This document shows positions 55,942-64,000 of a DNA stretch of 64,000 bases, piece by piece. Below the pieces are notes generated by a model. That model was not told where the DNA came from. It did not search any database and was given only the letters and a program-made list of their open reading frames with translations. Source of the DNA: an uncultured Arenicella sp. (GTDB lineage Bacteria; Pseudomonadota; Gammaproteobacteria; Arenicellales; Arenicellaceae). Location: NCBI GenBank assembly GCA_938045295.1, contig CALINO010000001.1, forward strand, positions 42,028-106,027. The letters are read 5' to 3'. Within the stretch, counting starts at the first letter, position 1, and each line of letters opens with the position of its first letter. Position numbers and translations under genes: made by a program.

Positions 55942-57009
55942 ATGAGACATAAATGGCCGAAGCGATCAGTGCTTAAAACAACGTTGTTTGTTGTGTTTAG
56001 TGGGGCTGTGTCTGTGTTGTTGCCGGGGTGCGAAAAACCGGTTCAACCCTGGGTGTTTACTGGTGCCACCATGGGCACCCAATACCAAGTGACAATAGAG
56101 CCGAATGCCGCCAACGCAGGAGAGCTGCTTGCTAATACCAATAAGTCAGAGTTGGAGCAGGCTATTATTAATGCGCTGGACGTGGTTAACCAAAGCATGT
56201 CTAACTACATAGCTGATTCGGAGTTAAGCCAGTTTAACCGCTTGCCGGCTGGCCAAGCGGTGGTGTTGTCGCCCGACATGCTGCTTGTGATGCGTGAAGC
56301 GCTACAAATCAGTGAGCTGAGCCAAGGCGCGTTTGACGTTACCTTGGGTAAAGCCATACGGTTGTGGGGCTTTGCTGAAGATGGGCGCATTAGTGAACAA
56401 CCGAGCGCTGCCGTGTTGGCTGACATTTCAGAGTCGGTGGGGCATCGGCATTTATCACTTGAGGGTGACCGATTGAGCAAAGATGTGGCTGGGCTTGAGG
56501 TTAATCTATCGGCCATTGCCAAAGGCTATGCGGTGGACAAAGTGGCGGAGGTGATTGCTGCTTATGGTTTCACCAATTACTTAGTCAGCATTGGTGGAGA
56601 GCTGCGTGCGTCCGGGGTTAAAGCCGATAATACCCCGTGGCGTTTAGGCATAGAAAAGCCCCACGTTACTGGCGGCGTTGCTGAAATCGTTAATTTGCAT
56701 AACGAAGCCATTGCCACTTCTGGCGATTACCGTAATTACCACATTATCGATGGGCAACATTTCTCACACACGATTAATCCTCAAACTTTAAAGCCGGTCT
56801 ACCACAAATTGGCTTCCGTGAGTGTGTTGGCGCCTAAGGCAAGCACGGCTGATGCGCTAGCCACAGCGCTATTGAGCATGGGGGAAGAAAAAGCGGTGTC
56901 GTTTGCTAAGCGTCACAATATTGCGGCGTTTTTTATTATTCGTGGTGAAAAAACAGGCGATTACCGTGTTTACGCCACCGATCTATTCATGGACAATTTG
57001 GCAGAATAA
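55942..57009 (+). CDS. apbE: FAD:protein FMN transferase, lipoprotein
   Basis: Attaches FMN covalently to threonine of NqrB and NqrC. 355 aa from ATG 55942; the track's TTG (55933) adds three residues. Lipobox LLPGC (Cys30). Family marks are MGTQYQVTI, LDVVNQSMSNYIADSELSQFN, and the Mg/FAD-site region GAFDVTLGKAIRLWGFA...AIAKGYAVDKVAE. Location directly after the nqr operon is typical. Confidence 0.96.
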   Translation: MRHKWPKRSVLKTTLFVVFSGAVSVLLPGCEKPVQPWVFTGATMGTQYQVTIEPNAANAGELLANTNKSELEQAIINALDVVNQSMSNYIADSELSQFNRLPAGQAVVLSPDMLLVMREALQISELSQGAFDVTLGKAIRLWGFAEDGRISEQPSAAVLADISESVGHRHLSLEGDRLSKDVAGLEVNLSAIAKGYAVDKVAEVIAAYGFTNYLVSIGGELRASGVKADNTPWRLGIEKPHVTGGVAEIVNLHNEAIATSGDYRNYHIIDGQHFSHTINPQTLKPVYHKLASVSVLAPKASTADALATALLSMGEEKAVSFAKRHNIAAFFIIRGEKTGDYRVYATDLFMDNLAE

Positions 57010-57125
57010 ACTTGCAACTCGCGAGTCGACTCACTACATTACATGCACTTAATAGAAGCTTAGGTAGGTGATGGTTCTTACCTGAATTCGGTCTTTACAT
57101 AGATAAGGCTATAATTGAAATTATT

Positions 57126-57332
57126 ATGAATTTGTTTGTTGTTACATTTGCTGTTTTTCTTTTTGTTGTCATTGCTATGGCTATTGGCGTTATTATCAAT
57201 AACCGAGCAATAAAAGGCAGTTGCGGTGGTTTGAATGATATTGATGGTCTTGAAGGGGCTTGCGATATCTGTGAAATTAAGCATCAATGTAAGCGCCGTA
57301 AAGCCATGCAGCGTAAAGCGCTGGCTGATTAG
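57126..57332 (+). CDS. nqrM: Na+-NQR maturation protein NqrM
   Basis: Small 68-aa protein with one N-terminal helix and a Cys-rich end: GSCGGL ... CDICEIKHQC. It is needed for Na+-NQR maturation, with the Cys motif thought to deliver iron for the intramembrane cluster. Its position after apbE completes the assembly set nqrA-F, apbE, nqrM. Confidence 0.95.
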   Translation: MNLFVVTFAVFLFVVIAMAIGVIINNRAIKGSCGGLNDIDGLEGACDICEIKHQCKRRKAMQRKALAD

Positions 57333-57419
57333 TTACGGTCAAAAGTCTAATTTATTGTGTGTATGTTTGAGAGCTTAAAGCCAGAATTAAGGCCAGAGTT
57401 TGAAAACAAGAGAAGTTGA

Positions 57420-58418
57420 ATGAATTCTAAAACTGCAGACCTTGGCGAGAGCCACACAGTCGATGCCGTTGATAATGGCAGCATACGTGAGCACGAAGGA
57501 AAAATTTGTATTCACATTGATGGTTATTGGATTCGCTACTACGCACCGCCGCCCAACACCATGTCGGAAAAGAGGGCGCTGATACTCTCATTGCGTCGCC
57601 GAGTTTTTCATCACACAGAGGCCGGCATCAATTCACCTGGCTGGCGTACTGAAATAGCTCGAAAGTACTACCAAGAAGAAACAGACCCCGCTAAAAAACG
57701 TGTTAAAGCGGCCATGCTGGCCGGTTCGTTATTTAATCGAGCGACCGATATTTTCACCACGGTGGTGGATTTAGAAGAAAAAGGAATTCACGTTGAAGAA
57801 GACAATGAACTGGTAAAACAGTGCGAAAGTTGCTTTATGGAAGCCTTAGAGCTTGGTAAGCAGGTAAAACACTTTTCCGGTGAAGAAGGGGTTGATGAAT
57901 TGTGGGGCGAACCTTTTAAAGCCTTTTCGTACCCAATCGACCGTTTTTTCGAAAGCCGATATGTAAAGCTGGCACAAACCTTTGCCGCGATAGACAAAGT
58001 GGTTGACCGAACCATTGAAGTGTTCAGTAATGTGGAAGGCTTTGACGCGGTATTGCCAAAGTTAGATGAGCTGAGAATCGCGGCTAAAACGGAAGTTGAA
58101 ACCATGCGCCGTGACGAAGCCATTTACGAAGTGTGGCCGCGTTACGTGGCCGCCAAAGAAGCGGTGGCTGAGTTTAAACCCTGTGGTTTGGCGAAAAGAG
58201 AAGACAACAGTATTCGTTACTGGGAAGACGGCTTGCGCCTGTTGCAGATGAGTAAAGACGTGATTAGTTATTTAAGCGGTGTGCGCGTGCCAATGCCATT
58301 GACCACCGCCAACTACATGCTCAATTGTGATTTGTACGAGCAAAATGGCTCACTCGACAGTGAGTTTTCAATCCCAGAAGCGTGCTTTGAATCCAAAGGC
58401 AGCGATAGCTGCGGTTAG
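57420..58418 (+). CDS. Conserved-looking protein of unknown function
   Basis: Protein of 332 aa, soluble, no signal peptide, largely helical and charged. A short N-terminal beta-like part (EGKICIHIDGYWIRYYAPP) precedes long helices (residues about 60-250) and an LSGVRVPMPLTTANYMLNCDLY segment near the end. I recognise no family. Codon use is chromosomal. It stands between nqrM and cysB, 87 nt after nqrM, without terminator, so it could be transcribed with nqrM. No function is claimed. Confidence 0.8.
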   Translation: MNSKTADLGESHTVDAVDNGSIREHEGKICIHIDGYWIRYYAPPPNTMSEKRALILSLRRRVFHHTEAGINSPGWRTEIARKYYQEETDPAKKRVKAAMLAGSLFNRATDIFTTVVDLEEKGIHVEEDNELVKQCESCFMEALELGKQVKHFSGEEGVDELWGEPFKAFSYPIDRFFESRYVKLAQTFAAIDKVVDRTIEVFSNVEGFDAVLPKLDELRIAAKTEVETMRRDEAIYEVWPRYVAAKEAVAEFKPCGLAKREDNSIRYWEDGLRLLQMSKDVISYLSGVRVPMPLTTANYMLNCDLYEQNGSLDSEFSIPEACFESKGSDSCG

Positions 58419-58612
58419 CCGCTTTTGCCAGTCAGGCGACTTTTTCTACTGCCCGTCTTTACCTGATATTTCTTACTTAATGTTGGTTAACTCAAAGGAT
58501 CAGACATAATCAACCGTAGCCTTTAATAGAAAATTATGTGAGACTTAAGTCACAGTTTTTACTTAGCTTAACCATCGCCTTTAAGCTAATACTTAAGGTT
58601 ATCAACGCAATA

Positions 58613-59596
58613 ATGAAATTACGGCAACTCGAGTACGTTACAGAAGTAATAAAAAATGGCATGAATGTCACGGCCGCGGCCGATAAATTATTCACTTCTC
58701 AGCCCGGTGTTAGTAGCCAAATCAAACGCCTGGAAGAAGAGTTAGGCGTGACCATATTTGAGCGAAGCGGTAAGCACATTAACGGTTTGACCCCAGAAGG
58801 GGAGTTGTTGGCAGCCCGATTTGAGTTAATACTCGATGAAGTAACCAACGTTAAACGCATTGCCGACGACTTCAGGCATCCAGATTCAGGCCTGTTATCG
58901 ATTGCAACCACTCACACCCAAGCGCGCTATGTGTTGCCACCAGTGATTAATGAGTTTCGTAAGCGTTACCCCAATGTGCAACTGCAAATAAACCAAGGTA
59001 CACCAGAGCAAATTGCCAGTTTGACGGATTCAGGGCACGCGGACATTGGTATTGCTACCGAAGCGTTAGAACTGTTTGATAACCTAATATTACTGCCATG
59101 TTACCGTTGGAACCGGTGCGTGATTGTGCCCAAAGGGCATGAACTGACCAAGCTGCCGGAAATCAAACTTGACGACATTAGTGAGCACCCCATTATCACC
59201 TATACTTTTGGTGTGGCAGACCGTTCAGTGATCAATAGAGCCTTTAAAAAACAAGGTTTGGATTTAAACGTGGTACTCATGGCCGCTGATGCAGAAGTGA
59301 TTAAAACCTACGTCAGAAATGGTATGGGAGTTGGTATTTGCGCGCGCATGTCGTACGACAAAGCCCAAGACTTAGATTTGGCGGTGATTGACGCAGGCAA
59401 TTTGTTTGATTCGAGTGTCACCAGCTTGGCCATACGAAAAAATGCGGTGTTGCGTGAATACGTATATGAGTTCATTCAGCTGTTCGCATCGCACTTAAAG
59501 CGTGATGTGGTCGATCAAGCCATGGGCGCGTACAATGACACAACGCTGCAAGAAAAACTGTACAAGGAATACGTAAAAGAAGCAGAAATGCGCTAA
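58613..59596 (+). CDS. cysB: CysB-type LysR regulator
   Basis: Regulator of sulfur assimilation, 327 aa from ATG 58613; the track start (58538) adds 25 residues not found in the family. N-terminal helix-turn-helix MKLRQLEYVTEVIKNGMNVTAAADKLFTSQPGVSSQIKRLEEELG is characteristic of CysB. The effector domain contains TTHTQARYVLPPV and NQGTPEQIASL as in CysB. Probable response to O-acetylserine/N-acetylserine. Ribosome site is weak. Confidence 0.95.
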   Translation: MKLRQLEYVTEVIKNGMNVTAAADKLFTSQPGVSSQIKRLEEELGVTIFERSGKHINGLTPEGELLAARFELILDEVTNVKRIADDFRHPDSGLLSIATTHTQARYVLPPVINEFRKRYPNVQLQINQGTPEQIASLTDSGHADIGIATEALELFDNLILLPCYRWNRCVIVPKGHELTKLPEIKLDDISEHPIITYTFGVADRSVINRAFKKQGLDLNVVLMAADAEVIKTYVRNGMGVGICARMSYDKAQDLDLAVIDAGNLFDSSVTSLAIRKNAVLREYVYEFIQLFASHLKRDVVDQAMGAYNDTTLQEKLYKEYVKEAEMR

Positions 59597-59620
59597 GACA
59601 CAAACAGAATAATAATTAGA

Positions 59621-61165
59621 ATGACTGAAATTTACTCAAGTACTTTTAACGTCAAACCGCAAGAGTGCTATGCCGCGGTTGATTTGGGCTCAAACAGTTT
59701 TCATATGGTGATTTCACAATACACCAACGGCCAGTTTACGGTGGTGGATCGGCAGCGTGAAGTTGTGCGTTTGGCTGCTGGTTTGGACGAAAACAAAAAC
59801 CTCAGCGAAGAAGTGGCTGAACGAGCATTGAAAGCGCTCAGCGAATTTGGGCAGTTGTTGCGCAACTTACCCAGTGAAAATATTCGCGCTGTTGGCACCA
59901 ACGCTTTACGCCAGCTTAAAAGTAAAAGTAAATTTTTAGACCGAGCCGAACACGCGCTTGGCCACAGCATTGAAATCATTGCTGGTCGTGAAGAAGCGCG
60001 CCTGATTTATCTGGGGGTATCTAAGTGGTCTTCGGGCGGTGAAGAATCTCGTTTAGTGATTGATATTGGCGGTGGCAGTACCGAAATCATTGCCGGTTTA
60101 GGGGACCAATCTGTTATTCGTGAAAGCTTGGAAGTGGGCTGCGTTACCTTAAGTAAACAGTTCTTCGCTGATGGCAAGTTAAGTGAGAAGCGTTTTAATA
60201 AAGCAGTATTGGTCGCAAAGTTGGCAATACAGCCGGTGGTTGAGCAATTTCGTGCCCAAGGTTGGCGTCAAGTTATTGGTTGTTCAGGCACCATGAAATC
60301 AATTGCCTCCGCTATGATTGCTGGCGGTTGGTCAAAAGATGGCATGCATAAAGACGCGTTGCAAAAGCTGCTGCAAACGGCCATTGATGCCAAGCACGTA
60401 GATAAGCTGAAAATAGCAGGGTTGTCGCGCGACAGAACGCCAGTGTTTGCTGGTGGCTTATCAATCATCATGGCGCTGTTCGAATTGTTTGATATACAAC
60501 AAATGTCGGTGTCTGACATTGCCTTGCGTGAAGGTGTGTTGTTTGATCTGGTGGGGCGTTCGTCTCCTGAAGATATCCGAGGCATCAGTGTGAAAGCCAT
60601 GCAAAAGCAATGGGCTGTTGATGTGACTCACGCCGATAACGTAAAGCGAACCGCACTAAAGCTGTATCAACAAATTAACGCCGATTGGGACATTCAAGAT
60701 ATTTGGTTTTTGTCGTTGCTGGAGTGGGCCAGTCAATTACACGAAATAGGCTTAAGAATCAGTCACGACAGTTATCACAAGCACGGAGCTTATATCGTTG
60801 AAAATGGCGACATGGCGGGTTTTGCCAGAAGAGACCAATTAATACTTTCAGCGCTGATTATCGGCCATCGTAGAAAGTTTCCTGTGTCGACGTACGAATC
60901 GTTACCGTCCAGTTTGGTGACGCCAGCAAAACGATTGGCGGTTTTACTCAGGCTTGCCGTTCTATTAAACCGAGGGCGTGCACAGCAGGGTTCATTGCCG
61001 TTGACGCTAAGTGCCTTTAATCAGGAGCTGCAACTTAATTTTACTGATCAATGGTTAGACGCACACCCATTAACGGCCGCTGATTTAAAGCAAGAACAAT
61101 CTTGGCTAAAGTCGATGGGAGTTAAGCTGAAGTTTAATAAAACCAGCACAAGTGGTGAGGGTTAA
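59621..61165 (+). CDS. ppx: Exopolyphosphatase (Ppx/GppA family)
   Basis: Removes terminal phosphate from polyphosphate. 514 aa with the ASKHA ATPase motifs AAVDLGSNSFHMVI and LVIDIGGGSTEII, IAGREEARLIYLGV, and a C-terminal HD-type domain (LLEWASQLHEIGLRISH). Starts 24 nt after cysB. Faces ppk1 tail to tail with 26 nt between stops. Confidence 0.95.
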   Translation: MTEIYSSTFNVKPQECYAAVDLGSNSFHMVISQYTNGQFTVVDRQREVVRLAAGLDENKNLSEEVAERALKALSEFGQLLRNLPSENIRAVGTNALRQLKSKSKFLDRAEHALGHSIEIIAGREEARLIYLGVSKWSSGGEESRLVIDIGGGSTEIIAGLGDQSVIRESLEVGCVTLSKQFFADGKLSEKRFNKAVLVAKLAIQPVVEQFRAQGWRQVIGCSGTMKSIASAMIAGGWSKDGMHKDALQKLLQTAIDAKHVDKLKIAGLSRDRTPVFAGGLSIIMALFELFDIQQMSVSDIALREGVLFDLVGRSSPEDIRGISVKAMQKQWAVDVTHADNVKRTALKLYQQINADWDIQDIWFLSLLEWASQLHEIGLRISHDSYHKHGAYIVENGDMAGFARRDQLILSALIIGHRRKFPVSTYESLPSSLVTPAKRLAVLLRLAVLLNRGRAQQGSLPLTLSAFNQELQLNFTDQWLDAHPLTAADLKQEQSWLKSMGVKLKFNKTSTSGEG

Positions 61166-61191
61166 GGTGTTCGTCACTCAGGTAAGACTAT

Positions 61192-63243
61192 TTAATAATC
61201 TTCTGAATGTTTAAGTAATAATTGGGCTTGTACATTAACGCTGTTTTCTTCGCTGGATATTAATTTAATGTACTCGCCGTTGCTTTGTAGGCACCATGCG
61301 TTCTCAGTGTCTTGCAGGTACTGCTGAAGGTCGTCAATTATTTCCGCTTTAAGCTGATCATCTAAAATCGGGGTGCATTGTTCTATGCGGTTACGAAGGT
61401 TTCTTGGCATTAAATCGGCACTTGAAAGGTACACTAACGGTTCTTCATTACCGTTTTCAAAATAAAACACGCGCGCATGCTCAAGGAAGCGGCCGACTAC
61501 TGAGCGTACTTCTATATTTTCTGAGATGCCTTGTGCACCGGGTATTAAGGTGCATATGCCTCGAACAATCAGTTCTATTTTTACCCCAGCTTGAGAAGCT
61601 TTATATAACGCATCCACAATGCTTTGGCTTGAAAGACCGTTCACTTTGGCAATGATTTTGGCGGGTAAGCCTTGTTCGGCATTGGCAATTTCATTTTCCA
61701 CTTGCTCGATAAAAAAGTGAGCAATGCCGAAAGGCGATTGATGCAATTGCTTTAACTCGGGGTTTGGCCCTTGTGTGGTCAGTTGCATAAACAGTTCGTG
61801 CACATCGCTGGTGATTTCTTTGTTGCAGGTTAGCAAGCCGTAGTCGGTATAAATTCGGGTGTTGCCTTGGTGGTAATTCCCCGTACCAAGGTGCACATAG
61901 CGTTTCAGTTTTTGCCGTTCACGGCGCACAATCATCAGCATTTTGGCGTGCGTTTTTTTACCTACCATGCCATACACTACATGCGCTCCGGCATTTTGCA
62001 GCTTTTGCGCGGTGGCAATATTGTTCTGCTCATCAAAGCGTGCCATCAGTTCAACGATCACCGTGACTTCCTTACCTGAACGAGCCGCTTCGGCCAGCAA
62101 CTCCACCAGCACTGAGTCAGCGCCGGTACGGTACAAGGTTTGCTTGATAACCAACACATCTGGGTCACTGGCGGCTTGTCTTATTAGGTCTACTACTGGC
62201 GCGAACGACTGAAATGGGTGGTGCAGTAAAATGTCGCCATTGCTAATGGCTTCAAAGGTGTCGTTTTGTTGCCCTAAGTACGAGGCAATCGACGGTGTGA
62301 AGCTTGGGTATTTTATGTGTGGCCGGTTGACTAAATCGGGCAAACCTGTGAGGCGGTTTAAGTTTACGGGCCCATCAACTTTATACACGTAGTCGCTGTG
62401 TATTTGGAAACGCTGCTTTAAGAAATTTATGATGCGCTTTGGGCATTGCTTAGACACTTCTAAGCGTATCGCTTCGCCGTACAGTCTTGAGGGCAGTTCA
62501 CCTTCCAGTGTGCGAGCCAAATCTTCCACTTCTTCAAGGTCAACGTAAAGGTCACTGTTGCGGGTGATGCGCAGCTGGTAGCAGCCCAACACTTCTACGT
62601 TTGAAAATAGTTTCTTAATGTTGGCGTGAATGATGGAAGACAAATAAACGTATTGATACTCCTTATCGCACAACTCTTCAGGTAGGCGCACAAAGCGTGG
62701 CAATGCTCTGGGGGCGGGCACTACGGCAATGTTGTGCGTATCGTCGCGCTCAGGGTCGTGCAAGTCCACTACAATACTTAAGCCTTTGTTGATTGTGAGC
62801 GGAAAAGGGTGAGCCGGGTCTAAGCGTATGGGCGTGAGTATGGGCAGCACTTCGCGTTTGAAGTAATTTTTTAACCAACGCTTTTGGTCATCAGACCATT
62901 GGCTGCGGTGTAAAAATTCAATGCCATGCTCTTTGAGCTCAGGCATTACTTGCTCGTTTAAAATTTGGTATTGCTGATCAACCAGTTGATGTGCTTTTTC
63001 ACTAATGTGTTGCAGTGCTTCGTTCGGCGTTAAACCGTCAGCGCCTTCGGATGCCACTTGGCTTTGCGCACGTGCTTTTAAACCAGACACTCGTATTTCA
63101 AAAAACTCGTCCATGTTGGAACTGAAAATGCAAAGAAAACGCAGGCGTTCCAGTAATGGCACCTTGTTGTCCATGGCAATATTGAGCACTCGTTCGTTAA
63201 ACGAAAGCAAACTTAATTCGACATGAAGGTACGGGTTTAGCAT
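61192..63243 (-). CDS. ppk1: Polyphosphate kinase 1
   Basis: Makes polyphosphate from ATP. 683 aa, nearly the E. coli length. N-terminal NPYLHVELSLLSFNERVL; the phosphorylated His432 lies in KTHAKMLMI after ARFDEQNNIATAQKLQ; HLGTGNYHQGNTRIYTDYGLLT and GICTLIPG also are intact. Convergent with ppx, the degrading enzyme. Confidence 0.97.
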   Translation of the reverse strand: MLNPYLHVELSLLSFNERVLNIAMDNKVPLLERLRFLCIFSSNMDEFFEIRVSGLKARAQSQVASEGADGLTPNEALQHISEKAHQLVDQQYQILNEQVMPELKEHGIEFLHRSQWSDDQKRWLKNYFKREVLPILTPIRLDPAHPFPLTINKGLSIVVDLHDPERDDTHNIAVVPAPRALPRFVRLPEELCDKEYQYVYLSSIIHANIKKLFSNVEVLGCYQLRITRNSDLYVDLEEVEDLARTLEGELPSRLYGEAIRLEVSKQCPKRIINFLKQRFQIHSDYVYKVDGPVNLNRLTGLPDLVNRPHIKYPSFTPSIASYLGQQNDTFEAISNGDILLHHPFQSFAPVVDLIRQAASDPDVLVIKQTLYRTGADSVLVELLAEAARSGKEVTVIVELMARFDEQNNIATAQKLQNAGAHVVYGMVGKKTHAKMLMIVRRERQKLKRYVHLGTGNYHQGNTRIYTDYGLLTCNKEITSDVHELFMQLTTQGPNPELKQLHQSPFGIAHFFIEQVENEIANAEQGLPAKIIAKVNGLSSQSIVDALYKASQAGVKIELIVRGICTLIPGAQGISENIEVRSVVGRFLEHARVFYFENGNEEPLVYLSSADLMPRNLRNRIEQCTPILDDQLKAEIIDDLQQYLQDTENAWCLQSNGEYIKLISSEENSVNVQAQLLLKHSEDY

Positions 63244-63620
63244 AAGAGAGTTGGCCGAAGAGTGGTGTTGGTTAATTATAAATAGCTGGGGTGCGTTGGG
63301 TAAAAGACTCAGACTTTAGTGCTTAATTATGACAAGGCTATGTCGGTTTTCCGTGACTTTCTATGGCTTGCATGTCTTCCATGGCGGTCAGTTACTGTGC
63401 TTACTTTGGGCTAAGTTGGTGTTTGTAATAAGATTATATTATCATCAATTCACATGCCGAAATTTACTTAGTTTGTGCCAGTCAGCGTATTTTCCTTTTA
63501 AGCCTTAATTTTGGGCAAGATGGGTAGAACCATATTGTCGCTTGACCATAAATATGGTCTGCGTTGGCGTTGCCTAGTGAGTAAGTTGAGAAAAGAAATT
63601 GAGAGTTAATTGGAAGTTAA
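63244..63620. promoter_or_regulatory. Divergent region, ppk1 / DAHP synthase
   Basis: 377 bp, no gene seen. Several AT-rich -10-like hexamers (e.g. around 63432-63444) but no firm promoter pair. No attenuator-type leader peptide or phosphate box was recognised. Confidence 0.4.
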
Positions 63621-64000
63621 ATGAAACAAACCGACGACATTAGAATTGCTCAAACCAAAGAATTGGTTTCTCCGAATATCATTCATGAGCAGTTTCCGAT
63701 CACTGAAGAAGCCGCTGAAACCACAGATAAAGCACGCAAAGAAATTGAAGCCATTATGGCTGGCAACGATGACCGCTTAGTGGTGATCGTTGGGCCGTGT
63801 TCAATTCACGACCCAAAATCAGCCATTGAGTATGCCGGGCGATTGGCTGAGCTTAAACAAGAACTAAAAGAAGAGTTAGTGATTGTGATGCGCGTTTACT
63901 TTGAAAAGCCGCGTACCACCGTTGGTTGGAAAGGATTAATCAATGACCCAGACTTAAACAGCAGTTTCAGCGTTAACAAAGGTTTGGGCATTGCCAGAGA
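63621..64000 (+). CDS. DAHP synthase, class I (AroF/G/H type), 5' part
   Basis: First step of aromatic amino acid synthesis: condenses PEP with erythrose-4-phosphate. 126 residues lie in the window. IVGPCSIHDPKSAIEYAGRL and VMRVYFEKPRTTVGWKGLINDP are diagnostic. The start has a TGGAAG-type site. The isoenzyme (Phe-, Tyr- or Trp-sensitive) cannot be decided from this part, so no letter is given. Confidence 0.95.
   Translation, partial: MKQTDDIRIAQTKELVSPNIIHEQFPITEEAAETTDKARKEIEAIMAGNDDRLVVIVGPCSIHDPKSAIEYAGRLAELKQELKEELVIVMRVYFEKPRTTVGWKGLINDPDLNSSFSVNKGLGIAR

Noticed and set aside
1-64000. CRISPR array or tRNA genes
   Set aside because: No regularly spaced repeats and no GGTTCGAATCC-type T-arm with matching acceptor stem were seen on either strand.

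Overview
The window is a chromosomal segment, roughly mid-40s %GC by eye, from a marine-type gammaproteobacterium. Evidence for this is a complete Na+-translocating NADH:quinone reductase operon (nqrA-F) with its accessory genes apbE and nqrM, two large TonB-dependent receptors, two Na+:neurotransmitter-symporter family transporters, a pseudomonad-type isocitrate lyase, the aroC-MFS pair and the smpB/ratA/rnfH neighbourhood. I cannot name the genus. No tRNA, rRNA, tmRNA or CRISPR array was seen.

Layout. 1-10 kb: isocitrate lyase (partial) divergent from malate synthase G (glyoxylate shunt), then mrp, aroC, an MFS transporter, a class I photolyase and a peroxiredoxin-glutaredoxin fusion. 10.2-15.7 kb: an accessory, partly AT-rich stretch of small and broken genes (see below), ending in DUF1289, DUF2141 and DUF3179 genes. 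15.7-23.5 kb: a zinc-ribbon membrane protein, a DUF885 peptidase-like protein, a fasciclin protein, and a TonB receptor-hydrolase-DUF1838 gene set with a divergent AraC regulator. 24.5-29.8 kb: TPR lipoprotein, outer-membrane barrel, CslA-like membrane glycosyltransferase and a GT-C-like enzyme, a plausible polysaccharide or glycolipid locus. 29.9-41 kb: small unknowns, DUF4105, zinc alcohol dehydrogenase, DCC protein, two SNF transporters flanking smpB, ratA, rnfH and a second TonB receptor. 41-49.3 kb (minus strand): MATE pump, DUF442 phosphatase-like protein, TgpA transglutaminase, DUF58, MoxR, a two-RCK K+ channel and a small membrane protein. 49.9-57.3 kb: nqrABCDEF-apbE-nqrM. 57.4-64 kb: an unknown 332-aa protein, cysB, ppx convergent with ppk1, and the start of a DAHP synthase.

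Most interesting region: 10.5-13.5 kb looks like an eroded tandem array of polymorphic-toxin C-terminal cassettes. Each carries a hydrophobic C-terminal fragment that lacks a normal start and ends in or near a Cys, and that overlaps the start of a small membrane protein (TAATG twice, a longer overlap once). Short junction repeats recur between units and a truncated Y1-type transposase follows. One fragment (11.47-12.59 kb) keeps the conserved pre-toxin region of what I recognise as a giant Rhs/transglutaminase-like protein and switches abruptly to AT-rich sequence at a GGGNGG motif. The membrane-acting toxin/immunity reading is inference from layout and composition, not from a database match.
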